Of a DNA stretch of 6,039 nt, positions 1-3,714 are shown one piece after another. The DNA is from Herpetosiphonaceae bacterium. GTDB lineage: Bacteria; Chloroflexota; Chloroflexia; Chloroflexales; Kallotenuaceae. The notes below the pieces were generated by a model, which searched no databases, had not been told where the DNA came from, and saw nothing but the letters and a program-made list of their open reading frames with translations. The stretch lies in assembly GCA_030147335.1 (NCBI GenBank), contig JASKZZ010000018.1, positions 1-6,039 on the forward strand, in the 5' to 3' direction. Position numbers and translations under genes: made by a program. How positions within the stretch are numbered: position 1 is the stretch's first letter; the number at the start of each line of letters is the position of its first letter.

Positions 1-476
1 ATCAGCGCGGCAATGATTGCCATCACAGACAAAAAACGATGAAGCCGATCTGCATATAGGGTAAACAATAGAATTTGGAGGACAATGGCGGCAAGCGCTG
101 CGACTGTAACACTATCGGCCAGAACGCCAATGCCGCCAACAACAAGAACTTGCCCGGTCAGACTCAGCGCAAGTGCCAGCTGTTCCAGAAAAAGATTATT
201 GCGGGCAACTCTTCGCACAACAACAGCAGTTACACATAGCACAATGCCTAGCCCAAGAGCGCCGGTCTCATCACTAATGATGCTCATTCCAAACAAAAAG
301 ACCAGCAGCAGGATCGCCGCAAACCAGGCGCTTGCTCCCAGCAGCGCCCGTATGTACCACGGCGTAACAACATCTGCGGTTTCAGCTGCGTAGAGCGCTG
401 CAATCTCGTCGTGGCTATCACCCGGCAGCGTTCCTTCCGCAATCATTGTATCGACTACGTGTCGCATTGTGATCAT
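1..476 (-). CDS. DUF4401 domain-containing membrane protein, N-terminal part (runs off left edge)
   Basis: Reading leftward from the ATG at 476-474, the frame stays open to the window edge and gives 158 complete codons, so the C-terminus is missing. The protein opens with a hydrophilic stretch of about 38 residues. Next comes PWYIRALLGASAWFAAILLL (residues 39-58), the start of the first membrane helix, and further hydrophobic segments at about 73-90, 100-120, 122-141 and from 146 on. The phrases PWYxRxLLGxxAW, FLEQLALALSLTGQ (96-109) and DRLHRFLSV fit the DUF4401 membrane family. Its function is not known. The ATG overlaps the TGA of the upstream DUF2157 gene (ATGA), and GGGAG lies 8 nt before the start at 489-485, which argues for translational coupling. 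A second in-frame ATG at 467 is possible. In many genomes such pairs are followed by a GDYXXLXY-domain gene, which would lie outside this window. Confidence 0.85.
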   Translation of the reverse strand, partial: MITMRHVVDTMIAEGTLPGDSHDEIAALYAAETADVVTPWYIRALLGASAWFAAILLLVFLFGMSIISDETGALGLGIVLCVTAVVVRRVARNNLFLEQLALALSLTGQVLVVGGIGVLADSVTVAALAAIVLQILLFTLYADRLHRFLSVMAIIAAL

Positions 477-1453
477 GATGTTTGCTCCCATGTGCGCTGC
501 ATACGTCGCAGCAGATACACCGCGCCCACCGCCTGCGCAATCACCAGCGCGCTCAACACGATATAGCTGTCAAAGCCGTCGCCAAACAGTCTCGACGCTG
601 CGGCCGTTACCACAACAATCAGGCTAAACGCAGCCATTGTGAGGATAAGCAAATCGCGGTGATGACGATAGCCGAGTAGCAGTGCGCCGCCAAGACCAAC
701 ATAAAGCGCAGAAGTGAACAACGAGCGTTGGTCAACAACATCTTCCAAGATAACCTGCAAAGTTGGCGTTGTAAGCGCAATAATGAGCCATAGCGCCACA
801 AGCTGAGCAAGCCAGCGCTCCTGGCCCCAGCCGACGCGTCGAGACCGGGTAGCCTCCCACAACCCCAGCCACACAGCATTCCCAAGCGCTAGGAACTCAA
901 ACAAACCCGAAGGATCAATGCTAATCCGCTGCTGCCAAAAGAATATCAAAGTCGTATTCGCCAGGATCAGCAGCAGCAGCCAGAGTGGCGACCATTGGCT
1001 CACCACTACCCACGGACTGATCAAGATGGCCCAGGTAAGAAATAGCTGGAACGAGTCAGCACCGGTTTGGTATGCTTGACCAAAGACTGCCCAAAGCACT
1101 CCAATCAGCATCGCGGCACTCAACAGTGCCAGCTTACCTATCAGCGTTTCACGACCCCAACGCGCCGCGCACCCAACCGCCACCAGCAGCCCCACCTCGA
1201 TCAACCCAAACTTAACAAAGCGATGCATCTCTGCCCAGTTGTAGGCAAAGAAAAAGAAAACACCGCTAAGGGTGAGCACAACAGCCAACCAGAGCAAGGT
1301 TCTATCAATAAAACGTATCCAAGCTGTACGATCAGGGGTGATACCGGCATGAACAAAGGCTTGTCCGAGGCCATTGGCATTAACGCCGCTATAAGCAGCT
1401 AGCCGACGTACACGAGCAGGTGTTGCTGATACTGACAAAGGATCTGTTTGCAT
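473..1453 (-). CDS. DUF2157 domain-containing membrane protein
   Basis: This is a 326-residue polytopic inner-membrane protein. A soluble N-terminus of about 50 residues, with a helix-like start (RVRRLAAYSG, 14-23), is followed by roughly nine to ten hydrophobic segments. Two phrases are characteristic of DUF2157: FFAYNWAEMHRFVKFGLIE (68-86) and FGQAYQTGADSFQLFLTWAI (from residue 124). The biochemical role is unknown; the family is annotated only as membrane protein. I chose the ATG at 1453 because AAGGAG (1464-1459) sits 5 nt upstream. An in-frame ATG at 1495 would add 14 residues but has no comparable ribosome site. The stop at 475-473 overlaps the ATG of the downstream DUF4401 gene, so the two form an operon, and their products may act in one membrane complex (inference). 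Nothing suggests truncation or transfer. Confidence 0.9.
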   Translation of the reverse strand: MQTDPLSVSATPARVRRLAAYSGVNANGLGQAFVHAGITPDRTAWIRFIDRTLLWLAVVLTLSGVFFFFAYNWAEMHRFVKFGLIEVGLLVAVGCAARWGRETLIGKLALLSAAMLIGVLWAVFGQAYQTGADSFQLFLTWAILISPWVVVSQWSPLWLLLLILANTTLIFFWQQRISIDPSGLFEFLALGNAVWLGLWEATRSRRVGWGQERWLAQLVALWLIIALTTPTLQVILEDVVDQRSLFTSALYVGLGGALLLGYRHHRDLLILTMAAFSLIVVVTAAASRLFGDGFDSYIVLSALVIAQAVGAVYLLRRMQRTWEQTS

Positions 1454-1458
1454 AAAAA

Positions 1459-1464
1459 CTCCTT
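1459..1464 (-). promoter_or_regulatory. Shine-Dalgarno site deciding the DUF2157 start
   Basis: AAGGAG on the minus strand lies 5 nt before the ATG at 1453. It supports this start over the ATG 14 codons upstream at 1495. Confidence 0.8.
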
Positions 1465-1516
1465 CGACCGAAAAAACAGATGTGAGAGTTATCATCTGAA
1501 GAAAAGCATAGTCTCT

Positions 1517-1544
1517 GTAGCACTGTATTGGCCAGGCGTGCTAC
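1517..1544. repeat. Inverted repeat GTAGCAC-N14-GTGCTAC, possible operator
   Basis: A perfect 7-bp dyad (1517-1523 and 1538-1544) is separated by 14 bp, whose centre contains the palindrome TGGCCA. It lies about 65-90 bp upstream of the DUF2157 start, where a regulator of the minus-strand operon could bind. The half-sites are about 21 bp apart centre to centre, two helical turns, so they face the same side of the DNA. The role is inferred and no regulator is encoded nearby. Confidence 0.35.
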
Positions 1545-1661
1545 TGCCAAAAGCTGCCATACTGGGTTGCAGTGCAGTTTTAATTGCAGTACTAACAGGG
1601 TTAGAAGCAGACAAACATCGCATTTCAACCATATGGCGGGGGTGCGCCACAAGCGTAAGGC

Positions 1662-1691
1662 TGCACACAGCTCAAAGAATGGTGCTACACT
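1662..1691 (+). promoter_or_regulatory. Candidate promoter for the EamA transporter gene
   Basis: TGCACA (1662-1667) and TACACT (1686-1691) are 18 bp apart, and the -10 carries an extended TGn motif (TGC at 1683-1685). Each hexamer matches the sigma-70 consensus at four of six positions. The predicted transcript would have a leader of about 90 nt. The assignment is weak. Confidence 0.27.
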
Positions 1692-1790
1692 GGCATCACT
1701 CGCGGCGGTCAATCCAGCCAACCATGCCGCAATACCTGTTGAACGCGTATCATCTCGCGCTGTCGGCAGATACATGATCGAGGTGCTTTG

Positions 1791-2750
1791 ATGCACTCCC
1801 AAACTCAGATCGTCAACGAAGAACAGCAGCCAAATCGACGTGGACTAGCAGCAGTGCTGCGATGGATCTGGCACGCGCCGTATTTGCTGTTGCCGCTCGC
1901 GCCGCTATTTTGGTCCGGTAATTTTGTGCTGGGCCGGGCTGTGCGTGGTGCTGTGCCGCCGGTTGGACTTGCTTTTTGGCGATGGGCTATCGCCGCCGTG
2001 CTCCTCATTGGCTTTTCGTGGCGGCATGTGATGCGCGATTGGCCAATTATTATGCGCCATCGCGGCGTGCTGTTGTTGTTGTCGCTTCTGGGCGTTGCCA
2101 GCTTCAACACGTTGGTCTACATCGGGCTACAGTGGACGCTGGCAGTGAATGGGCTGTTGCTGCAATCAATGATGCCAGTCATGATTGTAGCATTGTCCTA
2201 TCTATTGTTCCGAGAAACCGTAACGCCGGTCCAAATCCTGGGCATCGTTATCTCGCTGATTGGGGTGGTGGTGATTGCGGGACAAGGCGATCTCACGGTG
2301 CTGCGAACATTATCGCTCAATCTTGGCGATGGGCTGATCTTGATTGCGGTTGCCGCATATGCCGCTTATTCCGTGCTACTCCGCAAGCGACCACCGCTAC
2401 ACCCCCTTAGTTTTCTAGCCGTGACCTTCACAACCGGAGCCTTGCTGCTGCTACCCGCTTACCTTTGGGAACATGTTAGCGGTCGTGAGGTAAACGTAAA
2501 CAGTCAAACGTTGTTCGCCATCGGCTACGTCGTGATCTTTCCATCGATCCTGGCCTACTTTTGCTATAACCGTGGTATTGAGCTGATAGGAGCCAACCGC
2601 GCGGGGCTGTTTATTCACCTGATGGCGGTCTTTGGGAGCCTGCTAGCCGTATTGTTTTTGGATGAAGCCGTGCGCTTGTACCATGCAATCGGGATCGGAC
2701 TAATCGTGGCGGGTATTGTACTTGTCACAAAATTGAAGCCTCGCGCATAG
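1791..2750 (+). CDS. EamA/DMT superfamily transporter (permease)
   Basis: This 319-residue inner-membrane permease belongs to the drug/metabolite transporter superfamily and is probably an exporter of a small metabolite. The substrate cannot be read from the sequence. It has ten hydrophobic segments in two EamA repeats, about 32-165 and 180-315, after a hydrophilic 30-residue N-terminus. Typical phrases are WSGNFVLGRA (41-50), PPVGLAFWRW (56-65), GLQWTLAVNGLLLQSMMPV in repeat one, GDGLILIAVAAYAAYSVLLRK (starting at 179), and GIELIGANRAGLF with FLDEA in repeat two. Length is normal for the family. I chose the ATG at 1791 over the TTG just before it because GAGG (1780-1783) is 7 nt upstream. 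No terminator follows, so transcription may continue into the small gene at 2906. The divergent DUF2157 operon need not be related. Confidence 0.94.
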   Translation: MHSQTQIVNEEQQPNRRGLAAVLRWIWHAPYLLLPLAPLFWSGNFVLGRAVRGAVPPVGLAFWRWAIAAVLLIGFSWRHVMRDWPIIMRHRGVLLLLSLLGVASFNTLVYIGLQWTLAVNGLLLQSMMPVMIVALSYLLFRETVTPVQILGIVISLIGVVVIAGQGDLTVLRTLSLNLGDGLILIAVAAYAAYSVLLRKRPPLHPLSFLAVTFTTGALLLLPAYLWEHVSGREVNVNSQTLFAIGYVVIFPSILAYFCYNRGIELIGANRAGLFIHLMAVFGSLLAVLFLDEAVRLYHAIGIGLIVAGIVLVTKLKPRA

Positions 2751-2836
2751 TTTTACGTATAGGTTGCACCTAATTGCCGGGCACTGAATGTTTAAATTGG
2801 TAAATATTTTTCGTATCTTTCCGGCGATCATTACGT

Positions 2837-2842
2837 TATGAT
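2837..2842 (+). promoter_or_regulatory. Candidate -10 box (TATGAT) for the small acidic protein gene
   Basis: TATGAT matches the -10 consensus at five of six positions and lies about 64 nt before the ATG at 2906. An AT-rich stretch lies upstream (about 2789-2820). No good -35 box is visible at 16-18 bp, so the call is tentative. Confidence 0.28.
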
Positions 2843-2905
2843 GAGTACGATAGGCTTGGATGTTTGGGAGCATTCAACGCCGATCAATGGAAAGGGAGGG
2901 ATAAT

Positions 2906-3127
2906 ATGAAACAACTTGATGTTAAGCCCGGCGACCGTGTCGTAGTTGTTGGGTCAGAAGCACAAGAAGCAGTTGGCGGAACGCAAGGTGTTGTGGTCGG
3001 CACAACAGCTGCATCGTCTAACCACGTCGATGACGAATCCAAGGTAATCGTGGCGATCGACGAACGACAAGCAACAAATGCCGTGATCGATCCGACGGAT
3101 ATAGTACCGGAGCGTGACGTTGACTAG
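2906..3127 (+). CDS. Small acidic hypothetical protein (73 aa), possible SH3-like/KOW-type barrel
   Basis: I do not recognise this family. The 73-residue protein has no signal peptide, membrane segment or cysteine, and is acidic (about 14 Asp/Glu against 6 Lys/Arg). It begins LDVKPGDRVVVVG (4-16), then GGTQGVVVGT (24-33), an acidic link (DDESK), a strand VIVAID, and ends with IDPTDIVPERD. The order 'KPGDRVxVxG ... GxVVGT ... VxVxID' resembles small SH3-like beta barrels such as KOW-type modules; this is inference from pattern only. The start is set by GGAGG (2895-2899), 6 nt before ATG 2906. The frame also extends upstream to 2864, but that part is unlikely to be translated. It lies 155 bp after the transporter, in the same direction, and is followed by an intrinsic terminator. 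Confidence 0.75.
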   Translation: MKQLDVKPGDRVVVVGSEAQEAVGGTQGVVVGTTAASSNHVDDESKVIVAIDERQATNAVIDPTDIVPERDVD

Positions 3128-3201
3128 CGCCGACAACTGAGGCCGAATTGCAGCCAGTATACGGCTGTAGCTCGTGTCGCTTTTATAATTAATATGGAAT
3201 T

Positions 3202-3232
3202 GCGCCGCTACTTAAGGTTGCGGCGCTTTTTT
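3202..3232 (+). terminator. Intrinsic terminator after the small acidic gene
   Basis: GCGCCGC (3202-3208) pairs with GCGGCGC (3220-3226) across an 11-nt loop and is followed directly by six T residues (3227-3232). This is a classic Rho-independent terminator for plus-strand transcription from 2906-3127, possibly including the transporter. The opposite strand has no T-run after the stem, so it acts one way. It overlaps the last codons of the minus-strand repeat gene. Confidence 0.85.
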
Positions 3233-3522
3233 CGTCCCCCACGGACAAGACTGCCAGCCCTGAGCAGCGATACGATACTGCCGGCACTGAGCAGCGATAC
3301 AATACTACCGGCGCTCAGTACGCTTAAAACGCTGCCCGCGCTGCCGATGCTCAAGATGCTCCCCGTGCTGCCAATGCTCAAGATGCTCCCCGTGCTGCCG
3401 ATGCTTAAAATACTCCCCGTGCTGCCAATGCTTAAAATACTCCCAGCACTCCCAATACTCAGCAGACTCCCTACGCTACCTCGGCTACGGAACCTATTCT
3501 CAGAAATACGGTCGTCACTCAT
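3208..3522 (-). CDS. Serine/glycine nonapeptide-repeat protein (104 aa), unknown function
   Basis: The 104-residue product has three parts. The N-terminus is charged (MSDDRISENRFRSR, 1-14). Nine 9-residue units follow (15-95), with best form GSxGSILSI, repeated almost exactly at 24-59 and looser at 69-95. The tail is strongly basic (GGRKKRRNLK, 95-104). Serine occupies every third position without a break from residue 13 to 85 (25 in a row). Glycine is at unit positions 1 and 4, and Ile, Leu, Val, Ala or Thr fills positions 3, 6, 7 and 9. There is no signal peptide or cysteine. I chose ATG 3522 because GGGAG lies 7 nt upstream; an in-frame start at 3564 has no ribosome site. Unit-to-unit base changes are silent in this frame. 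The fold could be a beta-solenoid or a membrane-inserting Gly/Ser-rich helix; neither is shown. It is divergent from the secreted DUF5107 gene. Confidence 0.8.
   Translation of the reverse strand: MSDDRISENRFRSRGSVGSLLSIGSAGSILSIGSTGSILSIGSTGSILSIGSTGSILSIGSAGSVLSVLSAGSIVSLLSAGSIVSLLRAGSLVRGGRKKRRNLK
3251..3493. repeat. 27-bp tandem repeat array, nine units
   Basis: Nine contiguous 27-bp units (beginning at 3251, 3278, 3305, 3332, 3359, 3386, 3413, 3440 and 3467) encode the nonapeptides of the minus-strand protein. Each unit divides into three 9-bp blocks, nearly all beginning CT on the plus strand, giving nested 9- and 27-bp periods. Units at 3386 and 3413 differ at one base. Outer units are more diverged than inner ones, and an alternating CCG/CCA base hints at 54-bp duplications. 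Confidence 0.92.
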
Positions 3523-3562
3523 TGCTTGTCTCCCGTGATGTATTGTCTGTCGTACCGCTGTC

Positions 3563-3568
3563 ATTGTA
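3563..3568 (-). promoter_or_regulatory. Candidate -10 box for the repeat-protein gene
   Basis: TACAAT on the minus strand (3568-3563) lies about 40 nt before the ATG at 3522. No clear -35 box is seen. The bases that follow (GACAGCG then GTACGAC) resemble those after the plus-strand -10 at 3653-3658, which raises confidence in both. Confidence 0.37.
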
Positions 3569-3606
3569 ACGCAGCCTCGTTGTATCAGATTCAGCAGTGG
3601 AACATC

Positions 3607-3622
3607 AGGCTTACTTCAGCCT
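3607..3622. promoter_or_regulatory. Small dyad AGGCT-N6-AGCCT between divergent promoters
   Basis: A perfect 5-bp inverted repeat (3607-3611 and 3618-3622) lies midway between the two proposed -10 boxes, about 50-60 bp upstream of each presumed start. It could be a regulator site acting on both genes, but dyads this short are common by chance. Confidence 0.22.
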
Positions 3623-3649
3623 TTCGTAGCTAGCGCGAACAGAGCCGGT

Positions 3650-3658
3650 TGCTACAAT
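3650..3658 (+). promoter_or_regulatory. Extended -10 promoter for the DUF5107 secreted protein gene
   Basis: TGCTACAAT is an extended -10 element (TGn plus TACAAT, five of six to consensus). No good -35 hexamer is visible at 17 bp, which is usual for extended -10 promoters. Initiation would fall near 3665, giving a leader of about 50 nt. Confidence 0.45.
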
Positions 3659-3667
3659 ATGACAGTA

Positions 3668-3684
3668 CGACGCGGCCTGCGTCG
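3668..3684 (+). other. 5'-terminal leader hairpin of the DUF5107 gene transcript
   Basis: CGACGC (3668-3673) pairs perfectly with GCGTCG (3679-3684) across a 5-nt loop. If transcription starts near 3665, the hairpin sits at the very 5' end of the mRNA, where it could slow decay. On DNA it could instead be a binding site just past the promoter. Confidence 0.4.
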
Positions 3685-3714
3685 CTTACCACCTCCTAAT
3701 GAAAGACAACAATC

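Larger units (their letters stand above)
1454..1790. other. Divergent intergenic region, no supported gene
   Basis: This spacer of about 337 bp separates the minus-strand DUF2157 gene from the plus-strand transporter gene. Several frames are open across it, but the translations look random: many Cys, His and Arg residues, no domain phrase, and no ribosome site at their starts. It holds the dyad at 1517-1544, a TTGCAGT direct repeat (1567-1573 and 1584-1590, 17 bp apart), a small CTAAC/GTTAG dyad at 1592-1604, and a weak promoter candidate for the transporter near 1662-1691. No tRNA-like fold or terminator was recognised. Confidence 0.6.

Noticed and set aside
85..393. Plus-strand 102-codon frame at the left edge
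   Set aside because: It is antisense to the DUF4401-type gene and has a random Thr/Ser/Ala/Arg-rich composition.
1389..1802. Open frames in the divergent spacer (minus 1389-1802; plus 1448-1777 and 1528-1791)
   Set aside because: The compositions are rich in Cys, His and Arg, with no domain phrase or ribosome site, and they overlap real genes out of frame. No decayed gene family could be recognised.
2845..2854. GTACGATAGG also present on the minus strand at 6031-6022
   Set aside because: Many chance 10-base matches are expected between the two strands of a 6-kb window, and the second copy has no gene context.
3151..3167. Small hairpin CAGCC-N7-GGCTG after the small acidic gene
   Set aside because: The 5-bp stem has no T-run, and the stronger terminator just downstream explains transcript ending.
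3184..3189. Perfect TATAAT on the plus strand
   Set aside because: No -35 or TGn element is present, and any transcript would run straight into the terminator at 3202-3232 after about ten bases. It is more likely AT-rich sequence upstream of the terminator.
3251..3493. Possible CRISPR array
   Set aside because: The 27-bp units are contiguous without spacers, diverge gradually and are in frame with a protein.
3194..3538. Plus-strand frame with repeated LPVLPMLKM units across the tandem repeat
   Set aside because: It is the antisense shadow of the repeat gene. Its start lies inside the terminator region, it has no ribosome site, and unit differences change its amino acids while being silent in the minus frame.
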